The notes beneath the pieces are model-generated. The model was not told the DNA's origin. It searched no databases and saw nothing but the letters and a program-made list of their open reading frames with translations. From DATEPR01 sp963780635 (GTDB lineage Bacteria; Actinomycetota; Actinomycetes; Mycobacteriales; Pseudonocardiaceae), in NCBI GenBank assembly GCA_963780635.1, contig CAWACW010000016.1, positions 558,001-622,000 on the forward strand: a DNA stretch of 64,000 nucleotides. The letters are read 5' to 3'. Shown here piece after piece: positions 44,078 through 52,880 of this stretch (the stretch's first letter is position 1; each line of letters opens with the position of its first letter). Made by a program: the position numbers and the translations under genes.

Positions 44078-44195
44078 CTCTCGCCGTCCGGTTACTGATG
44101 GTTGAGATCGGCGACAGCCGCCGACCTGACGTGCCGGAACCCGCTACAAATCAGCAGCCGGCCAGGGCTGGAACGACACAGTCGGTCCGCGGGGA

Positions 44196-44642
44196 TGCCG
44201 ACCGGTCGCCGACGCGGTGCTCACCGCGTCTCGGCTGCTCGTCGCCGTCTCCGCCGGCCCGATCGCCGCGGTGGACGAGACGATCACGATTCCTCGGTTC
44301 CGCCTGCCCGTCGTGCTGGGTACGAGGGCGCGATGAAGCAGTCCGTGCCGGCGGAGCATCTGAGCGTGCACCCGTCGACGATCAACCGGCTGATCGAGCG
44401 GCTGATCGCGGCCGGCCTCCTCGACCGGCAGGTCGACCCGCAGTCCCGCAGTGAGGTCGTCCTCGACCTGAGCGGCACCGGCACGGTCACCCGCGTCGCT
44501 CGGCAGCGCCGCCGGGAGATCGCCCGCATCGTGGCCGAGATGCCGCTATGGCGTCGTACCCAGCCGGTCGAGGCACTCGAAGCGTTCACCGAGGCAGGCG
44601 GCGAACCACCGGTCGACGAGCCGCGCGGCGACTGGATCCGAC
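44196..44642 (+). pseudogene. Decayed MarR-family regulator, paralogue of 19472-19966
   Basis: Two pieces align along the intact MarR protein. VADAVLTASRLLVAVSAGPIAAVDETITIPRFRLPVVLGTRAR ends in a TGA. After a short deletion, VPAEHLSVHPSTINRLIERLIAAGLLDRQVDPQSRSEVVLDL follows, running to EAFTEAGGEPPVDEPRGDWI. The break removes part of the first recognition region, so no full protein can form. Beyond DWI the frame reads through because the stop is lost. Confidence 0.8.
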
Positions 44643-45107
44643 GACCGTGCCGGACGCGGGCAGGCCGCAGACCGAGGTGGCCACCACCAGTACGGTCAGG
44701 CTCACCGCGGACAGCACGAGCGGACCGATCGGGACCGGTACGGACTCGAAGAGGATCGCGTCGCGCCAGCAGAAGTTGCCGATGTAGGCGCCGATCACCA
44801 CAAGACTGACCGCCAGGTGCGCCAGGCTGGCGCGAAACACCCGGGTGCCGGGCCTGGTCGCGAGAAGATCCACGACTCCAGTCATGGCGGCGACCAACGC
44901 GACGAACACACCCAGCCCGATCAGCGGCATCGAGGCCTGGGTGAAGAAGGCCGGCGCGCCCATCACGCGCGAGGCGACGTCGAACACGAGGCTGACCGAC
45001 CATAAGCCGATCGGCACGACCGCCAGGATCACTCGGCTGGTCTGCCTGCGCGGGCGGACCGGCGCGGCATTCCTCAGCTCGTTCATCCGCTGCGTATCAC
45101 CGGTCAT
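44586..45107 (-). CDS. DUF2231-like membrane protein, 3' end disturbed
   Basis: A 173-aa protein with four hydrophobic segments (about 27-45, 53-75, 88-108 and 118-140) in the DUF2231 pattern VPIGLWSVSLVFDVASR. After about residue 143 the sequence turns into RRAARRPVVRRLPR-type text, antisense to the MarR remnant. The natural C-terminus was probably lost when the two pieces were joined. ATG 45107 is preferred over GTG 45113. Function unknown; probably a non-functional or altered copy. Confidence 0.6.
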   Translation of the reverse strand: MTGDTQRMNELRNAAPVRPRRQTSRVILAVVPIGLWSVSLVFDVASRVMGAPAFFTQASMPLIGLGVFVALVAAMTGVVDLLATRPGTRVFRASLAHLAVSLVVIGAYIGNFCWRDAILFESVPVPIGPLVLSAVSLTVLVVATSVCGLPASGTVVGSSRRAARRPVVRRLPR

Positions 45108-45628
45108 GGTCACACCTTCAAGACCAATCGGCAGACTTCGCGATCACAGCCAAGTCTTGCACAGGACAATATATGCCTCAGACAACAATCGCTCGGTTGG
45201 CGTCGCGGTGATCTCGTCGTGTTCGCAGTCGGCAACTCTGTGTGACGCGTCCGCCCGGGCCGGTCTGTACCCACTGTAGGTGACCACAATAGACCGCACT
45301 CACCGCACCCACCGGGTCTTCAGCCGATTGGTCAGGTAGGTAGCTCAGCGTCCCGAGGCGATACCGCCCAGTCATCCGACGGGTTGCGGACTGGACCAAA
45401 CCGGGGTCCGCGCTGCTGCGAATGTCCCAACGCCGGACCGAGGTCGCAGGTAACCCCGGCCTGCCGCGGGAGATGGTGCCAGGTATCCGACTACCTGTAC
45501 TCACAGTAACCGGACGATACCGTCATGCAGGCAGCCGGCGTGCGACGCTCACGGCCGTCCGGCCTTGGTCGCGTGGTGTGGACCGGCGGACCGAGGACTC
45601 AAGGCCCTTCGCCGGAAAGAGATGCGCC
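45108..45628. other. Non-coding stretch in decay zone
   Basis: About 520 bp with no biased frame. A loosely DosR-box-like sequence (GGACTCAAGGCCC, near 45594) lies just before the flavodoxin relic, which would fit hypoxia control of the original gene, but the match is poor. Confidence 0.35.
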
Positions 45629-45924
45629 ATGACCGGACAACGTGTGCTGGTGCCCAGGGCACCGAGAACGGCGGCACCGCCGGAATCGCGGGCAGGATCG
45701 GACAGTCGCTGCGAGAGAGCAAGGCGCCGTGGACGTGCACCACGCGAGGGACGTCACCGACGTGACCGGCCACGCGGCCGTGATGGTCGCCGGCCCTCGA
45801 CAAGTCGCGTCGGCATGCCGATGCGGTGAAGTTCGTCCGACGCCACCGCAAGGCGCTCGTCGTGCGGCCGGTCTGGTTGGTCGGCAGCGGACCGCCGGTG
45901 AAGTCGGCCAGTAAGAGCTGCTAA
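45629..45924 (+). pseudogene. Frameshifted flavodoxin-family gene
   Basis: The pieces, in three frames and in correct order, are MTGQRVLV; GTENGGTAGIAGRIGQSLRES; VDVHHARDVTDVTGHAAVMVAG; and DAVKFVRRHRKALVVRPVWLVGSGP, followed by a stop. These match the flavodoxin-like domain common in actinomycetes (FMN loop, VTDVTGYDAVVLG, FVRRHRxALxxRPVWLFSSGP). At least two frameshifts and lost residues show it is dead. The start has GGAAAGAG upstream, a relic of its expression signals. Confidence 0.75.
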
Positions 45925-46357
45925 CACGATGGCGTTCGATCAGGGAGCGGCGTCCAGGTGCGCCGGCTGCAATGAACAGTGCTCACGCCCCGGGGGGTAG
46001 GCACGACATCCCATCAGCGATCTGTTCTCCCGGCGACCGGCAGGGGCACGATCTTGCGACAGGACTCCCCGAAAGGGTCCGGGCGAAGGAGGTGCTCACC
46101 TGCCGGCGGCTACCGGATGCGAGTCTGCCTGATGACTGACCTGCAGCTCTCATTAGGCGAAGGAGGCCCCGGTACCGCTGTTGTACCGGGGCCGACGACA
46201 ACGCCGCAGCTGGCGTGCCTGGGCGACGCGAGCCGAACAGTTATTGTGTGAGCAGCTCTAATGCGGCGCAGCAGGTGTCGGCCCGGGAGCACACGACGTG
46301 TGGCGGCAGGCCGGACGAGCAGACCAGCGGCCGGATGGCGCGGCGACCGGTGGCCGA
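45925..46357. other. Non-coding stretch with one hairpin
   Basis: No gene is seen. An 11-bp perfect hairpin (GGCCCCGGTAC and GTACCGGGGCC, 46165-46193) stands out and could be a relic terminator. The rest has no codon bias. Confidence 0.45.
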
Positions 46358-46447
46358 TGGCGGCAGCGGTGACTTCAAGAGCGGTTTCGCCGTCGCCGCG
46401 GGAGCACCCGCCGGCGCGGATTCCTCTTGACACCACCAAAGCTGGCG
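46358..46447. repeat. Imperfect palindromic element, copy B
   Basis: It shares core CGCCGTCGC...GAG.ACCCGCCGGCGCGGAT and right arm TGACACCACCA with the element at 29472-29559, in the same orientation. Left arm GGTGACTTCAAGAG pairs loosely with CTCTTGACACC. Similarity is about 70-80% over about 65 bp. It lies just before the YceI gene's 3' end. Confidence 0.55.
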
Positions 46448-46542
46448 TCAAGATCGGCTGTCTGTGAAGGAGCGCTCCGGGTCGTGTGGGTGGCCCGGTC
46501 GAGCTCCGCGAGTGCCGGTGCTCCGGAGTGGACAGAGCCCGG

Positions 46543-47097
46543 CTATGACCTGACCCAGCGCACCAAGGCCGTCGCGGTGACGGTCTTCGCCGTCATGCCC
46601 ATGGGGTTCCAGGTCATGCCGTGCTCCGTGCGGTCGATCGTGATGTCGCTGCGCAGGGTCACCGCGTCCACCGCGATGTCGTCGACGTGCGCCGTGAACT
46701 CCAGCGGTCGGGACTGGCCGCCTGCTGTCATCGTGCCGTGGCAGGCCAGGTCCGCCGGGCCGGTCGCCTCGGCCGACGTGACCGCGATGACGATGTGCGG
46801 GTGTTCCTCGGCGTGGAAGAAGTCCGACGAGCGCAGGTGGTCGTCACGTCGCTTGTTCTTGGTGTCGACCGAGGCTGCGTCGATGGTCACCTGGCCGGTG
46901 GCGGCCCCGTCCGGCGTCACGTCGCCTTCGGCGGTGAACTGTCCGAAGGTGCCTCGGACCGAGATCAGGCCCCAGAAGTGCTTGACGGCAAAGCTGATCG
47001 ACGACCGCGCGGGATCCGCGGTCCAGTGCCCCGTCGCGGCACCGCCGCTCAGCAGCTCGTCGAGCTGGTCCTGATGCTGTGGTGCGGGCTCGGTCAT
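46543..47097 (-). CDS. YceI-family protein
   Basis: A 184-aa lipocalin-like protein that binds isoprenoid-type lipids in known members. The family pattern is clear: WTADPARSSISFAVKHFWGLISVRGTFGQF, then SVDTKNKRRDDHLRSSDFF, ending VTATALVRWV. No signal peptide, as in most actinobacterial YceI proteins. ATG 47097 chosen after AGGACG; an upstream extension lacks codon bias. Confidence 0.9.
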   Translation of the reverse strand: MTEPAPQHQDQLDELLSGGAATGHWTADPARSSISFAVKHFWGLISVRGTFGQFTAEGDVTPDGAATGQVTIDAASVDTKNKRRDDHLRSSDFFHAEEHPHIVIAVTSAEATGPADLACHGTMTAGGQSRPLEFTAHVDDIAVDAVTLRSDITIDRTEHGMTWNPMGMTAKTVTATALVRWVRS

Positions 47098-47196
47098 GGC
47101 ACGTCCTGTCTGTCGGCTCGGGTGCTGGCTCGCGCCCTGGGACAGGAGGCGCTGGATCACGCAGCCTACTCTCCGCGACCGTCGATGATCTCCGGA

Positions 47197-48591
47197 TCAG
47201 CTGTTGAATCCGGCCCCGAATCGGTCCAGCGTGCGCAGCCACAGGTTCCGCCGACCGCGATGGCGATCGGCCGCCGCGAGTGACGCCCTGGTCAGTTGCA
47301 CGCCGACATAGCGCAGCGGCTCCGGTGGGAATGGCAGCGGCTTGCGCCGGACCAATTCCAGCTCGGTGCGCTCAGTGGGCGTGCCGTCCAGCAGGTCGAG
47401 CACTACGTTCGCGCCGAACCGCGTCGCGCCGACGCCCAATCCGGTGTAGCCCGCGACGTACGCGACCCGGCCGCGGTGGGACGTGCCGAAGAATGGGCAG
47501 AACCGGGTGCACGTGTCGATCGCGCCGCCCCACATGTGGGTGAACCGCACGCCCGCCAGTTGCGGGAACGTGGCGAAGAAGTGCTCAGCCAGCTTCTCGA
47601 ACGTGGCAGGCCGCTGGTCCAGTCGTGCACCGATCCGGTTGCCGTAGTGGTAAATCGCGTCGTAGCCGCCCCACAGGATCCGGTTGTCCCGGGTGAGCCG
47701 GTAGTAGTGGAACTGGTTCCCGGCATCGCCGACACCCTGCCGGTGCCGCCACCCGATGTCCGCGAGTTGCCCGTCGGACAGCGGTTCGGTGACCAGCACG
47801 TAGTCGTACACCGGCACCACGTACGGCCGAGCGCGGCGCACCAGCGCCGGGAAGGCATTGGTGCCCAGCGCGACCTTCGGCGCTGACACCTCGAAGCCGT
47901 CGCCGCGTACCGTCATGCCGCTGCCGGTCGACTCGATCCCGCGCACCCGGCTCGACTCCGCGATCCGCACTCCCGACGCCAGGCACGCGTCCCGCAGCCC
48001 CCACGCCAGCCGGGCCGGGTTCACGATCGCCGTGCTCGTCCGGTCCCAGGTCGCCGCCAGGTAGGTGGGGGAGTCGACCTCGGCCCTCGCCGCCGGGCCG
48101 TCGAGGAACTCGACGCCGCCGTACTCGGCTGCCAGCTCCGCGTACTCGCGCAGCTCGGCCACCTGATGGTCCTCGGTCGCCACGTCCAGCGTGCCGTTGC
48201 GCTGCCAGTCGCAGTCGATGCCGTACTCGCGCACGGTCGCCTCGATCGCGTCGAGGTTGTCCGCTCCGAGCCGCTCCAGTTCCTTGACCTCACCCGGAAA
48301 GTGGGCGATGCCGTTGGCCAGGCCGTGGGTCAGCGACGCATCACAGAAGCCGCCGTTGCGCCCGGACGCTGCCCAGCCGATCCTTGCCGCCTCCAGCAGC
48401 ACCACACCACGACCGGGATCGCGCTGCCTGGCCAGCAACGCCGTCCACAACCCGCTGTACCCGCCGCCGACGACCACGAGATCGGTGCCGGTGCGACCGG
48501 TCAGCGCGGGCAGCGGCTCTGGCCGGTCCGGATCGTCCAGCCAGAAGGGCACCCGCCGGGCGCCGGCGAACTGTGCGCGCGGGGCACGCAT
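47197..48591 (-). CDS. FAD-dependent amine oxidoreductase (DAO family, PuuB-like)
   Basis: A 464-aa flavoprotein. FAD-binding GGGYSGLWTALLARQ lies at 42-56, with GWAASGRNGGF (the GRNGG loop typical of gamma-glutamylputrescine oxidase PuuB and relatives) and a C-terminal AGYTGLGVGATRFGA. It would oxidise a primary or secondary amine to an aldehyde plus ammonia and H2O2. It is the last gene of the minus-strand polyamine operon, 3 bp after the permease, and is paralogous to 56546-58015. Confidence 0.9.
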   Translation of the reverse strand: MRAPRAQFAGARRVPFWLDDPDRPEPLPALTGRTGTDLVVVGGGYSGLWTALLARQRDPGRGVVLLEAARIGWAASGRNGGFCDASLTHGLANGIAHFPGEVKELERLGADNLDAIEATVREYGIDCDWQRNGTLDVATEDHQVAELREYAELAAEYGGVEFLDGPAARAEVDSPTYLAATWDRTSTAIVNPARLAWGLRDACLASGVRIAESSRVRGIESTGSGMTVRGDGFEVSAPKVALGTNAFPALVRRARPYVVPVYDYVLVTEPLSDGQLADIGWRHRQGVGDAGNQFHYYRLTRDNRILWGGYDAIYHYGNRIGARLDQRPATFEKLAEHFFATFPQLAGVRFTHMWGGAIDTCTRFCPFFGTSHRGRVAYVAGYTGLGVGATRFGANVVLDLLDGTPTERTELELVRRKPLPFPPEPLRYVGVQLTRASLAAADRHRGRRNLWLRTLDRFGAGFNS

Positions 48592-48594
48592 GGG

Positions 48595-49425
48595 TTATCG
48601 CCGCGCCCGGAACTGGTTGACGCCCAGGGACAGCGCGATCACGGCCATCGTGATCAGCAGCATCATCGAGCCGATCACGTCGATCTGCGGCGGGACGGCA
48701 CGCTGCACCGAACCGAAGACGAACATCGGGAACGTCTCGGAGCTGCCCGCGGTCAGGGCGGTGATGATGTAGTCGTCGATGGACAGTGCGAACGCCAGCA
48801 GCGCGGCGGCAGCGATGCCCGGTGCGACCAGCGGCAGCGTGATCTTCAGGAACGTCTGCCGAGGCGTCGCGTACAGGTCCGCGGCGGCGTTCTCCAGTGT
48901 CGGGTCCATGCCCGCCAGCCGGGACTTCACCGTCACGACGACGTAACTGAGGCTGAACATCACGTGCGCGATGGTGATCGTCCAGAAGCCGAGCGAACCC
49001 GGGCCGACCAGGTTGAAGAACAGCGTCAGCAGCGTCGCGCCCATGACGACCTCGGGCGCGGCCATCGGCAGGAACAGCAATGTGTTGATCGCGGAGCGGG
49101 CGCGGAACCGGTGGCGGACGACCGCGAAGGCGACCATCGTGCCCAGCAGCGTGGCCAGCACCGTCGCCACGGCACCGATCTCCAGCGACAGCCGCAGGCT
49201 CGTGCACAGGCCGCCCACGGCACACGGATGCGCCCAGGCGGACAGTGAGAACTGGTGCCAGATGTAGTTGTACTTGCCGATCGGCTGGTTGAACGAGAAC
49301 ACCAGCATGACGGCGTTGGGCGCCAGCAGGAACACGAAGACCAGCAGCGCCACGAAGGCGAGCACGTGCTCCCTGGCCCAGTTCAGCGGACCGGTGTGGC
49401 GGGTCTGGCGGAGCTGCGTACTCAT
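48595..49425 (-). CDS. potC: Polyamine-type ABC transporter permease 2 (PotC-like)
   Basis: A 276-aa inner-membrane permease with six hydrophobic segments. The EAA loop reads ENAAADLYATPRQTFLKITLPLVAPGI, as in PotC. It works with the PotB-like permease next to it; its ATG overlaps that gene's stop. Specificity for spermidine/putrescine rests on family and context. Confidence 0.9.
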   Translation of the reverse strand: MSTQLRQTRHTGPLNWAREHVLAFVALLVFVFLLAPNAVMLVFSFNQPIGKYNYIWHQFSLSAWAHPCAVGGLCTSLRLSLEIGAVATVLATLLGTMVAFAVVRHRFRARSAINTLLFLPMAAPEVVMGATLLTLFFNLVGPGSLGFWTITIAHVMFSLSYVVVTVKSRLAGMDPTLENAAADLYATPRQTFLKITLPLVAPGIAAAALLAFALSIDDYIITALTAGSSETFPMFVFGSVQRAVPPQIDVIGSMMLLITMAVIALSLGVNQFRARR

Positions 49426-50366
49426 GAGAACACGTCCTCCGTTCCGGCCCGCTTGATGTAGGTCAGCACGATGGCCAGCACCACGACCATCATCACCACG
49501 GAGATCGCCGAACCGATGGGATAACCCAACGGGTTGCGCAGGAACAGGTCCTCGATCTTCTGGCCGATCACCGTCGTGTTCGGGTTGCCCAGCAGCTGCG
49601 CGTTGATGTAGTCACCCACCGCCGGGATGAACGTGAGCAGGGTGCCGCCGACCAAGCCGGGCATGGACAGTGGCAGCGTGACCCGCCGCCACGTGCGAAA
49701 CGGTGTGCAGTAGAGATCCCGCGCCGCTTCGTGCAGTCGCGGATCGATCTTCTCCAGCGACGCGTACAGCGGCAGCACGGTGAACGGCAGGAAGTTGTAG
49801 ATCATGCCGCACACCACGGCCGCCGGGCTGGCCAGCACGTGGTCGCCCTGGGTGAGGCCGACGGCGGACAGCACGTTGGTGATGTGCAGGACGTTGAGCA
49901 CGTGCACCACGAACCCGTTGTCGGACAGGATCGTCTTCCACGCGATGGTGCGGATGAGGAAGCTGGTGAACGAAGGCACGATCACCAGCGCGAGCAGCAA
50001 GTTCTTCCACTTGCCCGCCTTGAACGCGATGAAGTACGTCAGCGGGTAGGCCAGCACCAGGCAGCCGATCGTGCACAGCACCGAGTACAGCAGCGACCGC
50101 AGCAGCTCCGTGTGGTACTGGGTCAGCGCGTCCGAGTAGTTGGCCCAGCGCCACGCCAGCACGAACCCGGTGTCCAGGCTGCCGGTCTGGACCGAGCCCG
50201 ATACCGCACTGAGGATCGGCACCAGGAAGAACATCACCAGCCACAACACGCCGGGCAGCAACAGCAGGTAGGGCAGCCAGCGGCGGCGCCTGCGGCGGCC
50301 TGCCGGCTGCTCGCTGTCGTCCGTGGACGGGCGGACGTCCTCGGCGACGGTCACGGATGCGCTCAT
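49422..50366 (-). CDS. potB: Polyamine-type ABC transporter permease 1 (PotB-like)
   Basis: A 314-aa permease with a long polar N-tail, then six hydrophobic segments. The EAA loop HEAARDLYCTPFRTWRRVTLPLSMPGL is typical of PotB. ATG 50366 chosen; sequence upstream lacks a coding feel. It sits between the ATPase and PotC-like genes. Confidence 0.9.
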   Translation of the reverse strand: MSASVTVAEDVRPSTDDSEQPAGRRRRRRWLPYLLLLPGVLWLVMFFLVPILSAVSGSVQTGSLDTGFVLAWRWANYSDALTQYHTELLRSLLYSVLCTIGCLVLAYPLTYFIAFKAGKWKNLLLALVIVPSFTSFLIRTIAWKTILSDNGFVVHVLNVLHITNVLSAVGLTQGDHVLASPAAVVCGMIYNFLPFTVLPLYASLEKIDPRLHEAARDLYCTPFRTWRRVTLPLSMPGLVGGTLLTFIPAVGDYINAQLLGNPNTTVIGQKIEDLFLRNPLGYPIGSAISVVMMVVVLAIVLTYIKRAGTEDVFS

Positions 50367-50403
50367 GCTCGCTCCTCGCCGTCGCGGGGCAGGGCCTCGC
50401 CGC

Positions 50404-51567
50404 TCACGTCGCGGCTTCCTCGTCCATCTCGACGCCCGCCTCGATGTCCTGGGCACCGTCCAACCCGAAGGTCTGGTCGGGATGCCAGTGCAGCGTGACG
50501 TCGGTGCCCGGCCGGAGGATCTCCGCGCCGGTGTTCTGCTCGAACACGGCGAGTTCCTCGCCCCAGCCCATCCGCACCAGGTACTGCGTCGACACACCGA
50601 TGAACGACGCGTCGGTGACCACCCCGCCGGGCAGTGCGTTGTGGTCGTGCGGCACGTCGTCGACGGACTTGGCGATGCGCACCTTCTCCGGCCGCACGCC
50701 CACGATCACCGGCCCGCTGGTCACCCGGCAGCCACTCGCCGGGATGTGCAGCTGCCTGCCCTGAGCGGCCACCGCGACCACGTCGCCGTCGATCCCGGTC
50801 ACGTGCCCGCCGACCAGGTTGGAGCGACCTAGGAAGTTGGCCACGAACGTGCTGGCCGGGTGTTCGTAGAGGTCCGCGGGCGAGCCGAGCTGTTCGATGC
50901 GGCCCGCGTTCATCACCGCGATCGTGTCGGCCATCGTCATGGCCTCTTCCTGATCGTGCGTGACGTGCACGAACGTGAGGCCGACCTCGGTCTGGATGCG
51001 TTTGAGCTCGATCTGCATCTGCCGCCGCAGTTTCAGGTCCAGTGCGCCCAGCGGCTCGTCCAGCAGCAGCACCCTCGGCTGGTTGATCAGCGCCCTGGCG
51101 ACCGCGACCCGCTGCTGCTGGCCGCCGGAGAGCTGGGTGGGCTTGCGTTTGGCCAGATGGCCCAGCTCGACCAGGTCGAGCATCGCGGCCACCGGCTCGC
51201 GCACGTTCTTGACGCCCCGCCTGCGCAGCCCGAACGCCACGTTCTCGGCCACGTCCAGGTGCGGGAACAGCGCGTAGTTCTGGAACACCGTGTTCACCGG
51301 CCGCTGGTGCGGCTTGTAGCCGGTGATGTCCCGCTCGCCGAGGAAGATCCGGCCCGCCGACGGGTCCTCCAGGCCGGACACCATCCGCAGCGTCGTGGTC
51401 TTGCCGCAGCCCGACGCCCCGAGCAGCGCGAAGAACGAACCCTGCCCGACGACCAGCGAGATGTCGTCCACGGCGGTGAAGCCGCCGAACCTCTTGCTCA
51501 GGTTCTCCAGGCGCAGGTCACCGCTGATGTCGGCTCCCACCGCGTGCTCCGCCGTCATCCTGGTCAC
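50404..51567 (-). CDS. potA: Polyamine-type ABC transporter ATP-binding protein (PotA-like)
   Basis: A 387-aa ATPase: nucleotide domain (LLGASGCGKTTTLRMVSGLE, signature LSGGQQQRVAVARAL, Walker B LLLDEPLGALD) followed by a TOBE-type C-terminal domain (about 290-370) as in PotA. The GTG start overlaps the binding-protein stop (GTGA); ATG 51558 is an alternative. Confidence 0.92.
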   Translation of the reverse strand: MTRMTAEHAVGADISGDLRLENLSKRFGGFTAVDDISLVVGQGSFFALLGASGCGKTTTLRMVSGLEDPSAGRIFLGERDITGYKPHQRPVNTVFQNYALFPHLDVAENVAFGLRRRGVKNVREPVAAMLDLVELGHLAKRKPTQLSGGQQQRVAVARALINQPRVLLLDEPLGALDLKLRRQMQIELKRIQTEVGLTFVHVTHDQEEAMTMADTIAVMNAGRIEQLGSPADLYEHPASTFVANFLGRSNLVGGHVTGIDGDVVAVAAQGRQLHIPASGCRVTSGPVIVGVRPEKVRIAKSVDDVPHDHNALPGGVVTDASFIGVSTQYLVRMGWGEELAVFEQNTGAEILRPGTDVTLHWHPDQTFGLDGAQDIEAGVEMDEEAAT

Positions 51568-52832
51568 TGCCCGCTGATCTGCTGGAACTGCTCGGTGTAG
51601 CTGTCCAGCTGGGACACGGTCAGCGCCTTGAACGGCCGGGCCTTCGTCAGCATCTCCTGGGTCGGCGCGATCAGTGGCACCTTCGCGGTGTCCGGGTCGA
51701 GCTTCGCCAGCGCGGCCACCGCACCGCTCACCGCCGGGATGTAGTCGATGTAGTCGTTGAGCTCCGCGGCGATGGCCGGCTGGTAGTAGAAGTTCATCAG
51801 CGTCTCGGCGTTTTTCTTGTGCCGCGCGTAGTTCGGGATGACCATGTTGTCCGACCAGGACAACATGCCCTCCTTGGGCAGGTCGACCGTCTTCAGGTTG
51901 GGCTGGCCGAGCTGGGCCACGTCACCGGAGTAGGCCATGGTCGCCGCGGTGTTGCCCTGCTGGAAGTCGCTGAGGTAGTCGTTGCCGTTGAACTGCCTGA
52001 CCTGGCCTGCCGACTTGGCCTGCTTGATGTAGTCCAGCGCGGCGGCGAAGTCGTCGTCGGTGAACTTGGCCGGGTCCTTGCCGTTGGCCAGCAACGCGAA
52101 CGCGACCGTGTCCTCCATCTCGGCGAACAGCGTCACCCGGCCCTTCAGGTCGGGCCGGGTGAACAGCTCCGCGATGGACGTGATCGGCTCGTGCACCAGA
52201 TCGGAGTTGTAGGCGATCGTGGTGAAACCCGATGCCCACGGCATCGAGAACCGGCGGCCGGGATCGATCGGGTCGTTGAGCATCGAGGGCAGCATGTTGG
52301 CCTTGTTGGGCACCAGCTTGGTGTCGAGCTCCTGGATGTAGTTGAGCTGCCGCAGCTTCGGGATCATGAAGTCGGACAGCACCACGAGGTCCCGGCCGGT
52401 GTCCTTGTGCGCGGCCAGCGCCGGGTCGATCTTGGTGTAGAAGTCGTTGTTGTCGTTGATCTCCTCGACGTATTTCACCTGGATGCCGGTCTGCTTGGTG
52501 AACGCGTCCAGCGTCGGGTGGTCGTTCTGGTTCTTGTCGGCGACGTCGATGTAGGCGGGCCAGTTGGAGAAGTTCAGGACCTTCTCGGTGTCGGAGAAGT
52601 CCTTCGCCGCCGCGAGGCCGACGGCCTTCGCGGGGGGCACCGCCTGACTGCCTGCCGCCGACACGCCGCACGCGGCGAGCACCCGCGCCCCGGCGATCGC
52701 GGCACCGCCGAATACGACCCCTCGCAGCATCGACCGGCGGGACAGCCCGGCGGACAGCGAGTTCCTCCTGGTGCGATTCTCGTATTTCGCCAGGTCGGCG
52801 ATGATCTCGGACGCCTCACGTGGGTCGGTCAT
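51564..52832 (-). CDS. potD: Polyamine-type substrate-binding protein (PotD-like), Tat lipoprotein
   Basis: A 422-aa binding protein. The N-terminal region has both a twin-arginine motif (SRRSMLRG, RR at 32-33) and a lipobox VLAAC (Cys55), so it is probably a Tat-exported lipoprotein. The mature domain shows VLNFSNWPAYIDV, the PotD/PotF-type strand. Start 52832 follows GAAAGG; an ATG 24 bases further upstream (52856) is possible. First of the Pot genes in the operon; ALDH lies just upstream. Confidence 0.9.
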   Translation of the reverse strand: MTDPREASEIIADLAKYENRTRRNSLSAGLSRRSMLRGVVFGGAAIAGARVLAACGVSAAGSQAVPPAKAVGLAAAKDFSDTEKVLNFSNWPAYIDVADKNQNDHPTLDAFTKQTGIQVKYVEEINDNNDFYTKIDPALAAHKDTGRDLVVLSDFMIPKLRQLNYIQELDTKLVPNKANMLPSMLNDPIDPGRRFSMPWASGFTTIAYNSDLVHEPITSIAELFTRPDLKGRVTLFAEMEDTVAFALLANGKDPAKFTDDDFAAALDYIKQAKSAGQVRQFNGNDYLSDFQQGNTAATMAYSGDVAQLGQPNLKTVDLPKEGMLSWSDNMVIPNYARHKKNAETLMNFYYQPAIAAELNDYIDYIPAVSGAVAALAKLDPDTAKVPLIAPTQEMLTKARPFKALTVSQLDSYTEQFQQISGQ

Positions 52833-52880
52833 CGGTGGGCCTTTCGATCCGGGCATGGTCAGGTCATGGGGGTGGTCCGG

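Noticed and set aside
45338..45375. tRNA-like words (GTAGCTCAG-like)
   Set aside because: No GGTTCGAATCC-type T-arm or acceptor stem can be paired; not a tRNA.
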